The translations under genes and the position numbers were made by a program. From assembly GCF_007829885.1 (NCBI RefSeq), contig NZ_VIWW01000001.1, forward strand, positions 4,154,001 to 4,218,000: a stretch of 64,000 bases of DNA. Direction: 5' to 3'. Positions 35,185 through 44,216 of this stretch are shown here, piece after piece. The stretch is from Streptomyces brevispora (GTDB lineage: Bacteria > Actinomycetota > Actinomycetes > Streptomycetales > Streptomycetaceae). The first letter of the stretch is position 1, and the number at the start of each line of letters is the position of its first letter. A model generated the notes under the pieces. The model was not told the DNA's origin. It did not search any database and saw only the letters and a list, made by a program, of their open reading frames with translations.

Positions 35185-35898
35185 TCACGAGGCCGTCTTC
35201 AGGGCCGCGAGACGCGCCTCGACCTCCGCACTGGCACCCAGCGTGTCCAACTGCTCGAACTGGGCGTCCAGGGACGAAGCGGCAAGCTCCTGCTTTCCCA
35301 GCGCCTTCGCCTCCTCGCGCCGCACCCTGTCCTCGAACCGGCCGATCTCGCTGGTCGGGTCGAGGACGTCGATGCTGCTGACGGAGTCCATCATCCGGTT
35401 CTGCGCCTGGGCGGACTTGACCCGTGCGACCAGCTCGTCCCGCTTGGGCTTCAGCTCCGTCAGCTTGGCCTTCATCCGGTCCAGCCCGGACCTGAGCTTG
35501 TCCACCACTTCCGTCTGCGAGGCGATGGTGGGCTCCGCGGTCTTCGCCTCCTTCTCCGACTGGAGCTGCCGGCCGAGCGCGACCTTGGCCAGGTTGTCGA
35601 ACCTGTCGGCCTCGGCCGCCGATCCGCCCGCACGCAGCTCGTCCGCCTTGCGACTGGCGGCGAGCGCCTTCTCGCCCCACTCCTCGGCGGCCTCGACATC
35701 CTCCCGGTGGTCCTGCTCCATCAGCCGCAGATTGCCGATCGTCGTGGCGACGGCCTGTTCGGCCTCCGAGATGTTGGACGTGTAGTCGCGGATCAGCTGA
35801 TCCAGCATCTTCTGCGGATCCTCGGCCTGATCGAGCAGTGCGTCGATGTTGGCCTTCGCCAGCTGCGTGACGCGTCCGAGAACGGTCTGCTTGGTCAT
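35185..35898 (-). CDS. pspA: PspA/IM30 family membrane-stress protein
   Basis: 237 residues, nearly all coiled coil. QTVLGRVTQLAKANIDALLD begins the amphipathic N-terminal helix; QAEDPQKMLDQLIRDYTSNI follows, and the C-terminus ends AEVEARLAALKTA. PspA/IM30 (ESCRT-III superfamily) proteins assemble on and stabilise damaged membranes; Streptomyces PspA responds to envelope stress. ATG 35898 follows AGGAGAGG. It lies 79 bp downstream of the TPM gene on the same strand, as in other streptomycetes, so the two probably form an operon. Confidence 0.93.
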   Translation of the reverse strand: MTKQTVLGRVTQLAKANIDALLDQAEDPQKMLDQLIRDYTSNISEAEQAVATTIGNLRLMEQDHREDVEAAEEWGEKALAASRKADELRAGGSAAEADRFDNLAKVALGRQLQSEKEAKTAEPTIASQTEVVDKLRSGLDRMKAKLTELKPKRDELVARVKSAQAQNRMMDSVSSIDVLDPTSEIGRFEDRVRREEAKALGKQELAASSLDAQFEQLDTLGASAEVEARLAALKTAS

Positions 35899-35977
35899 GG
35901 CACCTCTCCTGTGTGTCCCGTGCTGATCCACGAGTGATCCGTACGCAGGCCGGCGAGTGCGGGGCGGCGCCGGGCGG

Positions 35978-38080
35978 TCAGAACCGGCCACCACCGCCGC
36001 GCCGGCCACGGGTGCCCCCGCCACCGAAACTGCCCGGCCCGCCGCCCCCGCCGAAGCCGCCGCGGCCGCCCCCGCCCCGGAGCCCGCCGAGAATGATTCC
36101 GCCGAGGACCGCGCCGCCCGTACCCCCGCCGCTGCTGCCCCCTCCTTGCGCACCGCCCGGACCATTTCGGCTGCCGTATGTCCGCACGTCCTGTTCCGCC
36201 AGGCTCTGTGCCTGCCCGGCCAGTGAGTCCGCCCGGTGCGCCTCGGCCAGCGCCCCCTGCGCGTCGTCCGTCCCGGCCAGTTCACGGGCTCGCTCCAGCC
36301 GTCGCTGGGCCTCCGCCAGCCGGGTCCGGGCCTGGCTGCCGACCGCTCCACGATGGGTACTGACGCAGTCGGCGGCGGCGCCGATCGCCGAGCGCGCGGT
36401 GAGCATCGCCTGGTCGAGGAGCGAGCGGGCCCGCCGGTCGCCCTGCTCCCGCTCACGCGCACCGGCCAGCGCCTCGTCCAGTGCCGCGTCCGCCTCCTCC
36501 ACCCGGCGCAGCGCGTCGACCGGGTCGTGCGGACCGGCCCGCAGCTCTTCCCGCACAGCGCGGATCACGGAGCGCGCGCGGGTGATCCGGCCCCGGAGAT
36601 CCGCTGTGGACGCCCCCGCGGTGGTGCCTTCCAGCAGCCCGCCCGCGTCGGCCAGGTCCGTCTCCGTCTCGGTGAGCGCGGCCGGCAGCCGGCCCGCCGC
36701 CTCCTCGGCCTCCCGCGCGCGCCGGTCCACGGCGTCGACGAGGGTGGTCGCCTGGTCGACCGCGCCCTCGGCGGCCCGTACGTACACCGCGGCGGCGGCG
36801 TTGTCCCCGCCGTCCACCGACTGCCGGGCCTGATTGAGTGACGACGTCGCGAACACGAGCCGGTCCTTGGCCTGTTCGATGTCACCGGCGACGGGGGCCG
36901 AGACGGACTTTGCGTAGCGGCTGCGCAGGGAGGTGAGGGTCGCCCCGGCCTCGGAGACCCGGCCGGCGAGCGCACGGAACGCGGTCTCGGCCGCCGCGAG
37001 CGCCTGGGGGGCGTTGTGTTCGAGCGCACGGAGCCGGTCGAAGTCCTCGGATACCGCGTCCAGCCGGGAGTTGGCGTCCTCGCAGCGGCTGATGATCTCG
37101 TCCAGCATCCGCCGGCGGGTGGCGTCGTCCTCGGGGATGGCGTTGTCGAGCTGCTGGCGCAACCGGAACGCGGCCGTCAGCTCGCCCCTGGCGTACGCAA
37201 CCGCCTCGGTGAACGGTGCTGCGGCCGCTTCTCCGAACTGGGCCGTGGCGAATCCGAGTTCCTCGTCGCTGGTGCGGACCGCGTCGTCCGTGCCGACCAG
37301 TGTCTCCTTGGCCCGGGCGTCGAGTTCCGGCAGCGAAGTGGGCGGCGCCGGTGACGTGTTCCGGTCGGGGTCCTCCCGTCCCCAGCCGGTCGCGCCGGGC
37401 GTCGTGCGGGTGGCGGTGCGTCGTCTGCGTCGGGTGTGCGCATAGGCGGCGGCCGCCGCGGCTCCGCCGACGACGACGATCGGCAGGATCAGGTCCCCGA
37501 CGCTCGTCCCGCCGGAGTTCCCCGTTCCGGGGTCGTCGGCGCCCGGGGTGATCGTCGGAGTGGGTACGGCCGCGCCGGTCAGGACGGCGGAGTACCCGTT
37601 GGCGGCCCCGATCGCGGCGCCCGCCCAGTCGTTCTCCTTGAGCGCCGGCTCGATGGCGGTGCTCGCCACGTCGTGGAGCTGGGCGTCGGTGAAGCGGGAG
37701 TCCTGGCCGACGGAGTACGCGTACCGCCGGTCGTGGGTGGCGACGGCGAGCAGGTTGTCGTCGCGTCCGATCCCGTTGCGGTCGGCCGTGTCGGCGGCCC
37801 AGTTCCGCGCGGACCGCCCGGAGGAATCACGGACGTACACCACGAAGAGCTGGATGCGGCGTTTTTCGTACAGCTGGTCGAGTGCGGTGACCACCTGGCC
37901 CCTGCGGTCTTCCAGCGCGCCGGACCTGTCGGTGACCTGCCCGTCCCGGGACAGCGTGACGGGGTCGTCGGCGCGCGCCGACAGCGCGGCAGGAAGGGTC
38001 AGCCAGCACACCGCGAGCAGGACGGCGAGCAGGGCCCGGCCCGGTATGACGGTCCGGGTTCGGCTCACAGGCGGCATCAC
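35978..38080 (-). CDS. TPM-domain membrane protein (YgcG-like)
   Basis: About 700 residues: a signal peptide (ALLAVLLAVCWLTLPAALSARA), a TPM domain (LYEKRRIQLFVVYVRDSSGR; GRDDNLLAVATHDRRYAYSV; about 40-170), one transmembrane helix (LILPIVVVGGAAAAAAYAH), a long helical cytoplasmic region rich in Ala/Arg/Glu heptads, and a Gly-rich tail ending RGGGGRF. TPM proteins act in membrane quality control and are partners of PspA here. GTG 38080 is chosen because TAGCCT (38088-38093, minus strand) ends 7 nt before it; ATG 38077 is the neighbouring alternative. Confidence 0.88.
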   Translation of the reverse strand: MMPPVSRTRTVIPGRALLAVLLAVCWLTLPAALSARADDPVTLSRDGQVTDRSGALEDRRGQVVTALDQLYEKRRIQLFVVYVRDSSGRSARNWAADTADRNGIGRDDNLLAVATHDRRYAYSVGQDSRFTDAQLHDVASTAIEPALKENDWAGAAIGAANGYSAVLTGAAVPTPTITPGADDPGTGNSGGTSVGDLILPIVVVGGAAAAAAYAHTRRRRRTATRTTPGATGWGREDPDRNTSPAPPTSLPELDARAKETLVGTDDAVRTSDEELGFATAQFGEAAAAPFTEAVAYARGELTAAFRLRQQLDNAIPEDDATRRRMLDEIISRCEDANSRLDAVSEDFDRLRALEHNAPQALAAAETAFRALAGRVSEAGATLTSLRSRYAKSVSAPVAGDIEQAKDRLVFATSSLNQARQSVDGGDNAAAAVYVRAAEGAVDQATTLVDAVDRRAREAEEAAGRLPAALTETETDLADAGGLLEGTTAGASTADLRGRITRARSVIRAVREELRAGPHDPVDALRRVEEADAALDEALAGAREREQGDRRARSLLDQAMLTARSAIGAAADCVSTHRGAVGSQARTRLAEAQRRLERARELAGTDDAQGALAEAHRADSLAGQAQSLAEQDVRTYGSRNGPGGAQGGGSSGGGTGGAVLGGIILGGLRGGGGRGGFGGGGGPGSFGGGGTRGRRGGGGRF

Positions 38081-38247
38081 GTCTGTGAGGCTATGTCCAC
38101 GTTCGGTCACCCGCGACCCGGCGAGGGGCCACGTTCAGCGCCCGGAGAGACTCCCCGCGACGTGCCCGCGCCTGCCGTGCGTGCAGCGCCCTGCCGGACG
38201 CGGATGCCGGCCGTCGCCATGTGACTGCCCCGCGTCCGATGTTGGTG

Positions 38248-38285
38248 GCGGGGTCCGGCGGCCGTCAGGTACCGCCGGACCCCGC
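38248..38285. terminator. Hairpin terminator after the sugar-uptake operon
   Basis: A perfect 14-bp stem (38248-38261 with 38272-38285) and 10-nt loop, 43 bp beyond the beta-glucosidase stop. Confidence 0.8.
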
Positions 38286-38328
38286 ACGGTCGGGAACCGT
38301 CAGGAGGCTCCCGGTCCGAGGGCCGACG

Positions 38329-39531
38329 TCAGTCGGCGATACGCGGCAGCGCGCGGGTGCGGCCCATCTCGCCCAGCCAGGTGGCGGACGGCTTCGGCAG
38401 TCGCTCGAAGGTCTCCGGGTCCCAGCCGATGAGGCCGAACGTCGGCGTGTAGGAACCCCACTCGTAGTTGTCCAGGGCGCTCCACGCGAGGTAGCCCTCG
38501 ACCCGCAGGCCGTCCTGGATGGCGGAGGCGACCTCGTTCAGGGCGCCGGTGTAGTAGTCGATCCGGCGGCTGTCCCGGTCGGTCGCGATGCCGTTCTCGG
38601 TCACGATCAGCGGGATGTCGTGACCGACGACCTCGGCGGTGTGGCGCAGCGCGTGGCCGACGGCGGAGGGGTAGTACTCCCACTGCGTGAGGGTGCGCTC
38701 GGCGTCGTCGGGGGTCGGGACCGGTCCGTCCGTACCGATCTTGGTGCGGGTGTAGGACTGCACCCCGATCCAGTCGTCGCCGCGGGCGGCCTCGATGAAG
38801 ATGTCCTCGCGGGGGTGGCGGTAGGCCGCGGTGACCTCTTCGGCGCCGGGCAGGGCCTGGTACACCTGGTTGGCGATGGTCCAGCCGACCTGGATGTCGG
38901 CGTTGATCGCCTTGACCTCCTTGACGGCCGAGTGGTGGGCGGCGATGACGGCCTGGGTGGTCTCGTCGTCGGGGGTCGGCAGACCGGCGGGCGGGAAGCT
39001 GAGATCGCCGCGCTTGGCCTGGCCCGCCATCACGGCGATCATGTTCGGCTCGTTGATGGTGCAGACGTGGCTGACGCCTTCGCTGATCACCGGTGCGCAG
39101 GCCGCGACGTAGCGGGCGAACAGCTCGGTCGCGCCCTCGGCGGTGAAGCCGCCACGCGCCTCGAACCACTGCGGCACGGTGAAGTGGTGCAGGGTGACCA
39201 TGGGGCGCAGCCCGCGCTCGATGGCGCCCTCGACCATGCGGCGGTAGTGGGCGAGCTCGGCCCGGGAGAACTGGCCCTCGGCGGGCTCGATACGGGCCCA
39301 CTCGATGGAGAACCGGTAGTCGGTGAAGCCCAGTCCGGCCAGCACGTCCATGTCCTCGTGCCAGCGGTGGTAGCTGTCGCAGGCGTCCAGGCTGGGCTCC
39401 TGGATGTGGGTGCCCGCGGTGTGCTCCTTGACCCACCAGTCGCTGTTGGTGTTGTTGCCCTCGATCTGGTGGGCGGCCGTGGAGGCGCCCCACAGGAAGC
39501 CTTCGGGGAACGGGACCTGGGTGTGAGTCAT
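38329..39531 (-). CDS. GH1 beta-glucosidase
   Basis: A 400-residue cytosolic TIM barrel. FPEGFLWGASTAAHQIEGN is the N-terminal GH1 signature; HVCTINEPNMIAV holds the acid/base Glu and IPLIVTENGIATD the nucleophile Glu, with ALDNYEWGSYTPTFGLI near the end. It hydrolyses imported beta-glucosides such as cellobiose. It is somewhat shorter than typical GH1 (about 440-480) but all catalytic motifs are intact. It is the last gene of the SBP-permease-permease-glycosidase operon, 114 bp after the second permease. Confidence 0.93.
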   Translation of the reverse strand: MTHTQVPFPEGFLWGASTAAHQIEGNNTNSDWWVKEHTAGTHIQEPSLDACDSYHRWHEDMDVLAGLGFTDYRFSIEWARIEPAEGQFSRAELAHYRRMVEGAIERGLRPMVTLHHFTVPQWFEARGGFTAEGATELFARYVAACAPVISEGVSHVCTINEPNMIAVMAGQAKRGDLSFPPAGLPTPDDETTQAVIAAHHSAVKEVKAINADIQVGWTIANQVYQALPGAEEVTAAYRHPREDIFIEAARGDDWIGVQSYTRTKIGTDGPVPTPDDAERTLTQWEYYPSAVGHALRHTAEVVGHDIPLIVTENGIATDRDSRRIDYYTGALNEVASAIQDGLRVEGYLAWSALDNYEWGSYTPTFGLIGWDPETFERLPKPSATWLGEMGRTRALPRIAD

Positions 39532-39645
39532 CGCAAACTGTCCTTCTGGTGCGTGAGGGGGGGTGACCGGCGGGTGTGCGGGTGCGGGCCACGTACGTAT
39601 CGGTGGGGCGGCCGGGGGCGGGGCGGGGCCGCCCCCGCGGGCGTA

Positions 39646-40557
39646 CTACTTCATGCCCGCGGTGGCGATGCCCTGCGTGAAGTGCCGCTGGAGCGCGATG
39701 AACACGACCAGGACCGGCAGCACGATCAGGAAGGAACCGGCCATCAGCATGCCGTTGGATCCGCCGGCCTTGTTCGGGTCGGTGGCGAACGTGGCCAGGG
39801 CCACCGGAAGGGTGTACTTGTCGGGGTCGTTGGTCGCGATGAGCGGCCAGACGAAGTTGTTCCAGGAACCGAGGAACGTGAAGATCGACAGCGTCGCCAG
39901 GGCGGGCTTGACCAGCGGCATCACGATGCGCCAGAAGATGTACCACTCGCCCGCGCCGTCCATCCGGGCCGCTTCCAGCAGCTCGTCCGGGATCGACTGC
40001 ATGAACTGCCGCATCAGGAAGACGCCGAAGGCACCGGCTGCGAACGGCAGCACCAGACCGGCGTACGAGTCGATCAGCTGCAACTTGCTCATCAGGACGA
40101 ACAGCGGCAGCAGCATCAGGTTGCCGGGCACCATGAGGGCGCCGAGAACCAGACCGAAGATCTTGTTGCGGCCCGCGAACCTCAGCTTGGCCAGGGCGTA
40201 GCCGAGCATCGAGCAGAACACCAGGTTGGACACGGTGACCAGCACCGCCACGATCACCGAGTTCATGAAGTACAGCGGCAGATCGAGCTTGTCGAGCAGG
40301 TCCCGGAAGTTCTCCAGGGTCCACTCGGTCGGGATCCAGACCGGCGGGCTCGCGGTCAGTTCGCTCGACGTCTTGAACGCGGAGAGGGCCATCCACAGGA
40401 ACGGCGCCGACATGATCAGCAGGCCGAGCGAGAGCAGGACGTAGACGGCGATCCGCTTCAGGGACCTGGGCTGCCGGGCCCGGTCCTTCCGCTCGGCGTT
40501 CCCGGGCTTCTTCGACGGCGCCGTCGAGACGGCGCCCGGTGCATTGGTGGCGCTCAT
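39646..40557 (-). CDS. Carbohydrate ABC importer permease (MalG/CebG type)
   Basis: 303 residues, six transmembrane helices. The EAA loop that docks on the ATPase is ELLEAARMDGAGEWYIFWRI, and the C-terminus ends RHFTQGIATAGMK, both standard for MalG-like subunits. It overlaps the upstream permease gene by 4 nt (ATGA). No ATPase gene is in the cluster, as expected in Streptomyces where MsiK serves many sugar importers. Confidence 0.93.
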   Translation of the reverse strand: MSATNAPGAVSTAPSKKPGNAERKDRARQPRSLKRIAVYVLLSLGLLIMSAPFLWMALSAFKTSSELTASPPVWIPTEWTLENFRDLLDKLDLPLYFMNSVIVAVLVTVSNLVFCSMLGYALAKLRFAGRNKIFGLVLGALMVPGNLMLLPLFVLMSKLQLIDSYAGLVLPFAAGAFGVFLMRQFMQSIPDELLEAARMDGAGEWYIFWRIVMPLVKPALATLSIFTFLGSWNNFVWPLIATNDPDKYTLPVALATFATDPNKAGGSNGMLMAGSFLIVLPVLVVFIALQRHFTQGIATAGMK

Positions 40558-41546
40558 TTCGTGTTGTCCTTCAGCAGTCGGAGCTGCAGCACCGTGATGC
40601 CCATGATCACTACGAAGAGGACATACGCCATGGCGCTCGCATAGCCCATGTGGAAGAAGTTGAAGCCCTCGCGGTACATGTTCAGCGAGACGGTGAGCGT
40701 CGAGTCCGAGGGACCGCCCTGCGTCATCACGAAGGGCTCCTCGAAGACGTTGAGGTAGCCGATCGTGGTGATCACGGTGGCGTAGAGCATCGTGGGCCGC
40801 AGCAGCGGGACGGTGATGCCCTTGAACTCCTGCCAGACGCCGGCGCCGTCCAGCCGCGCCGCCTCCCGCACCTCGGTGGGAATGGCCTGCAGACCGGCGA
40901 TGAAGAGCACCATGACCGTGCCGACGTTGCGCCAGACCGCCATCGCGATCATCGACGGCATGGCGAGCGTCTCGGAGCCGAGGAAGTCCGGAGCGGTGAG
41001 GCCCACTTCGGAGAAGAGGCCCGCGACGAGGCCGTCGCTCGGGTCCAGCACGAAGCGCCAGACGACGGCGACCGCCACGATGGTGGTGACGACCGGGGCG
41101 TAGAAGCCGACGCGGAAGAAGGTCCGGGCCCGGTCGATGCCGTTGTTCAGCAGTACGGCGACGAGCAGTCCGAGGAAGATCGTCAGCGGGACGCCGATGA
41201 CCACGAAGTACGCCGTGTTGAACAGCGACTTGAGGAACTTCTCGTCACTGAACAGCTTGGTGTAGTTCTCGAACCCGATGAAGTTCGCGTCCAGCGGGTG
41301 CGTCACGTTGCGCAGCCCGAAGTCCGTGAAACTCATCACCAGGGTGGCGATGATCGGGACGGCCATGAAGACGAGGAAGAGAACGAGGAAGGGAGTGGAG
41401 AACAGCCAGCCGGCCATGTTCTGCACGCCCAGCCTGGGCTTCCCACGCATGCGCGAACCCTTGGGCCCGGCGGCCGGGGACTTCGCGGTCCCCGGCCCGG
41501 CCTGCACCTTGGCCGACTCTGCGGCCTTTCCGGTCGTGGTGCTCAT
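40554..41546 (-). CDS. Carbohydrate ABC importer permease (MalF/CebF type)
   Basis: 330 residues with six helices after a charged N-terminus. The EAA loop is EVREAARLDGAGVWQEFKGI. It pairs with the downstream MalG-like subunit. It lies 5 bp downstream of the SBP gene, so it is part of the same operon. Confidence 0.92.
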   Translation of the reverse strand: MSTTTGKAAESAKVQAGPGTAKSPAAGPKGSRMRGKPRLGVQNMAGWLFSTPFLVLFLVFMAVPIIATLVMSFTDFGLRNVTHPLDANFIGFENYTKLFSDEKFLKSLFNTAYFVVIGVPLTIFLGLLVAVLLNNGIDRARTFFRVGFYAPVVTTIVAVAVVWRFVLDPSDGLVAGLFSEVGLTAPDFLGSETLAMPSMIAMAVWRNVGTVMVLFIAGLQAIPTEVREAARLDGAGVWQEFKGITVPLLRPTMLYATVITTIGYLNVFEEPFVMTQGGPSDSTLTVSLNMYREGFNFFHMGYASAMAYVLFVVIMGITVLQLRLLKDNTK

Positions 41547-41551
41547 GGCTC

Positions 41552-42802
41552 CTACTTCACGAGGCCTTCGATCTGGGACTGCGCCGTCTTCAGCGCGTCC
41601 TCGGCGGAAGCCTTGCCCTGCGTCACCTTCGCGATGGCCTGGTCGACCTTGTCGGTGATCTCGGTCCAGTTGGACAGCGACGGCGAGGACTTGGCGGTGT
41701 CCATCTGCTTCTTGAAGATCTGCAGATCGGCGTCGTCGGCGAGGTCACCGGAGGTCCAGGCGGCGGTGTTCGCCGGCAGGTCCTTGGTGCGCTTGTACCA
41801 GTCGGCCTGGCCCTTGGTGTCCGTCAGGTACTTGATGAACTCGGTGGCCGCGGCCTTGTGCTCGCTGTCCTTGGAGATCACCAGGGAGGAGCCGCCGGCC
41901 ATCGAGACGGAGGCCTTGTCGGAGGGGACGTTGGCCACCGCCCACTTGCCCGTGAGCTGCGGCTGGCCCTCGTTCAGCAGGGTGACGTGCCAGGGGCCGC
42001 CGAAGAACATCGGGACGCGGCCGTTGCCGAAGTCCTTCACCACGTCGTAGCCGGGCTGCACGGACTTGTTGGAGAGCCCCTTGTCGAAGTACGAGCCGTA
42101 CTCCTTGAGCGCCTTGACGGCCTCGGGGCTGTCGATGACGGCCTCGCCCTTGTCGTTGACGATCTCGCCGCCGGCCGAGTACAGGAAGGAGTAGAAGTTC
42201 TGCACCGTGTCCAGGCCGCTGGGCTGGATGGACAGGCCCCACTTGGTGTCCGCCTTCTTCTGGTAGGCGGTGGCGAGGTCCCGCATCTCCTTCCAGTCGG
42301 TCGGAGCCTTGGTGATGCCGGCCTGCTTGGCCAGGTCGGTGCGGTAGTAGAGGACGCGGGTGTCGACGTACCACGGCACGCCGTACGCCTGGCCGTCCAC
42401 CTCGCCCTGCTGCCAGCCGGCCGGGAAGAAGTCCTTCTCCTGGAAGATCTTGGTGTCGACCGGCTCCAGGACTCCGAGCTCGGAGAACTCGCCCATGTAG
42501 CTGCCGCCCATCTGCGCCACGTCCGGCATGCTGCCGGCGGCGGCCGCGGAGACCAGCTTCTGGTGGGCGACGTCCCAGCCGACCGGGGTCACCTTGATGG
42601 TGATGTTCGGATTGGCCTTCTCGTAGACCTTGGCCACATCCGCGAGCTTCTCGCCCTCGGCCCCCATGGCCCAGACGGTGAGCGTCTGCTTCTTGTCCGC
42701 GGCGACGTTGTCGCCACCGGAGCTGCCGCACGCGGTGAGGCCAAGAGCGAGCACGACTGCGATACCGATACCGGTGGAGGCGGTTCTGGCGGTGCGGGGC
42801 AT
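41552..42802 (-). CDS. Sugar-binding lipoprotein of an ABC importer
   Basis: 416 residues with a lipoprotein signal (VVLALGLTACGSSGG, lipobox LTAC). SBP family 1 features are TLTVWAMGAEGEKLADVAKV, MPDVAQMGGSYMGEFSELGV and PMFFGGPWHVTLLNEGQPQL. It probably captures a beta-glucoside or cello-oligosaccharide for the linked permeases and GH1 enzyme; this is inferred from context. ATG 42802 has AAGGAGGAG upstream. Controlled by the LacI-type operators at 42829-42857. Confidence 0.92.
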   Translation of the reverse strand: MPRTARTASTGIGIAVVLALGLTACGSSGGDNVAADKKQTLTVWAMGAEGEKLADVAKVYEKANPNITIKVTPVGWDVAHQKLVSAAAAGSMPDVAQMGGSYMGEFSELGVLEPVDTKIFQEKDFFPAGWQQGEVDGQAYGVPWYVDTRVLYYRTDLAKQAGITKAPTDWKEMRDLATAYQKKADTKWGLSIQPSGLDTVQNFYSFLYSAGGEIVNDKGEAVIDSPEAVKALKEYGSYFDKGLSNKSVQPGYDVVKDFGNGRVPMFFGGPWHVTLLNEGQPQLTGKWAVANVPSDKASVSMAGGSSLVISKDSEHKAAATEFIKYLTDTKGQADWYKRTKDLPANTAAWTSGDLADDADLQIFKKQMDTAKSSPSLSNWTEITDKVDQAIAKVTQGKASAEDALKTAQSQIEGLVK

Positions 42803-42828
42803 GGAGGGCTCCTCCTTGAGCAATCCGA

Positions 42829-42857
42829 ATGTATGCGCTGCCTGTAAGCGCATACAT
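42829..42857. promoter_or_regulatory. Double LacI-type operator in the SBP/esterase intergenic region
   Basis: Perfect 11-bp arms ATGTATGCGCT (42829-42839) and AGCGCATACAT (42847-42857). The right part contains TGTAAGCGCATACA (42843-42856), which fits the LacI-family consensus TGNAANCGNTNNCA. It lies between the divergent SBP and esterase genes, and a related site precedes the LacI gene. Confidence 0.75.
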
Positions 42858-43053
42858 CACTCTGCGGCAGGGATTCGGGAATCCGCAAGAGGGTGCTAGG
42901 TCACACTCGCGCAACGTGCCGGATATCTGAATGTTCAACTTCGAACGGTAAGCGTGCCGTTTGCGAAATAGAGAACCATGTGACCGATTGCGCACGATTG
43001 GGGTGGGTGGTCGCCGGCGGCCCGAATCGTGGATCCAGGGAGGGGATATTGTC

Positions 43054-44040
43054 GTGATCATGTCCTCGTTCGTACATGATTTCCCTTTCGACCCGTCCTA
43101 CGGGCGCACCCTCGACGACCTGACCGCCCTTCCCGCGCCCCTCGCGCCGGACGGCTTCGCCGACTTCTGGCGAGCCCGGTACGAGGCCGCTCGCGAGGTC
43201 GCCACGGAGCCGGAGATCGGGCCGCTGGAGGACGAGCGCGACGGCGTCCGGATCCACCGAGTGACATTCGCCTCGGTGGGCGGGGTGCGGCTGGGGGGCT
43301 GGCTCGCCCTGCCGTCGGACGGGGCGGCGCGCCATGGGTTCGTCATCGGCCACGGCTACGGCGGCCGGCAGGAGCCGGGCCCCGATGTGCCGCTGCCGCT
43401 GCCCGGGGCGGCCGCGATCCTGCCCTGTGTGCGGGGGATGGGGACGCGCGGCCTGGTGCCGGGCATCCCGGACGTCGCTGACGCGCATGTGCTGCACGGC
43501 ATCGAGTCACGCGAGTCGTATGTGATCGGTGACTGCGTGGCGGACCTGTGGTGTGCGGCGTCGGCGCTGCGCGAACTGGTGCCCGAGTTGGCGGAGGCGG
43601 GTCCGCTCGGCTACCTCGGGGAGAGCTTCGGCGGGGGGCTCGGCGCGCTGGCCCTGCCGTGGGACGACCGGTTCGGGGCCGCGCAGCTGACGGTGCCCAC
43701 GTTCGGGAACCACCCGTTGCGGCTCACCCTGCCGTGTACGGGGAGCGGGGAGTCGGTGCGCGGGTACCACCGGGAGCATCCCGAGGTCACCGAGGTGCTG
43801 AGGTACTTCGACGCCGCGACGGCCGCAAGGTTCCTGGAGCTGCCGACGCTGGTGGCCGCGGCCCTGTTCGACCCGGCGGTGCCGCCGCCGGGGCAGTTCG
43901 CGGTGCACAACGCGCTCGCGGGGGAGCGGGAGCTGCTGGTGCTGAGGGCGGGGCACTTCGAGCATGCGGGAACGGCCGCCGAGACGGCCGGGCTGGTGGC
44001 GGCGCGGCAGCGGTTCTTCGGTGAGTGGCTGGGGCGCTGA
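43054..44040 (+). CDS. Acetylxylan esterase-like alpha/beta hydrolase
   Basis: 328 residues of the AXE1/cephalosporin-C deacetylase family: an N-terminal lid region (FDPSYGRTLDDLTALPAPLA), VTFASVGGVRLGGWLALPSD, GHGYGGRQEPGPD, the nucleophile elbow YLGESFGGGLGALA, Asp in AALFDPAVPPPGQFAV and the final His in RAGHFEHAG. There is no signal peptide, so it deacetylates imported sugars in the cytosol. GTG 43054 is 8 nt after AGGGAGGGG; ATG 43060 is the alternative. It is divergent from the sugar importer and shares its operator region. Confidence 0.87.
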   Translation: MIMSSFVHDFPFDPSYGRTLDDLTALPAPLAPDGFADFWRARYEAAREVATEPEIGPLEDERDGVRIHRVTFASVGGVRLGGWLALPSDGAARHGFVIGHGYGGRQEPGPDVPLPLPGAAAILPCVRGMGTRGLVPGIPDVADAHVLHGIESRESYVIGDCVADLWCAASALRELVPELAEAGPLGYLGESFGGGLGALALPWDDRFGAAQLTVPTFGNHPLRLTLPCTGSGESVRGYHREHPEVTEVLRYFDAATAARFLELPTLVAAALFDPAVPPPGQFAVHNALAGERELLVLRAGHFEHAGTAAETAGLVAARQRFFGEWLGR

Positions 44041-44160
44041 CGGGGGTGGTCGGGGCGGCCGGGTTGGCCGTCTCGGCCGGGGTGGCTGGGGCGGCTGGGG
44101 TGGCCGGGGTGGCCGGGGTGGCTGGGGCGGCTGGGGTGGTCGGGGCGGCTGGGGTGGTCG
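44041..44160 (+). repeat. 9-bp G-rich tandem repeats
   Basis: About a dozen copies of GGGG(T/C)GG(C/T)(C/T) follow the esterase stop codon directly, giving a plus-strand G-quadruplex-prone tract. Confidence 0.75.
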
Positions 44161-44176
44161 GGCCCGGCCACCCCAG
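44149..44176. terminator. Loopless 28-bp palindrome between esterase and LacI genes
   Basis: The arms 44149-44162 and 44163-44176 pair fully with one G-T. It is formed from the last G-rich repeat and its complement and separates convergent genes. Confidence 0.6.
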
Positions 44177-44216
44177 GTGCACTGCCCTGTCTGCCTCGTC
44201 CGCCCCGCCTGCTCCG

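Noticed and set aside
35185..36462. 425-residue version of PspA
   Set aside because: The N-terminal extension overlaps the Gly-rich end of the TPM gene in another frame; ATG 35898 with AGGAGAGG gives the normal 237-residue protein.
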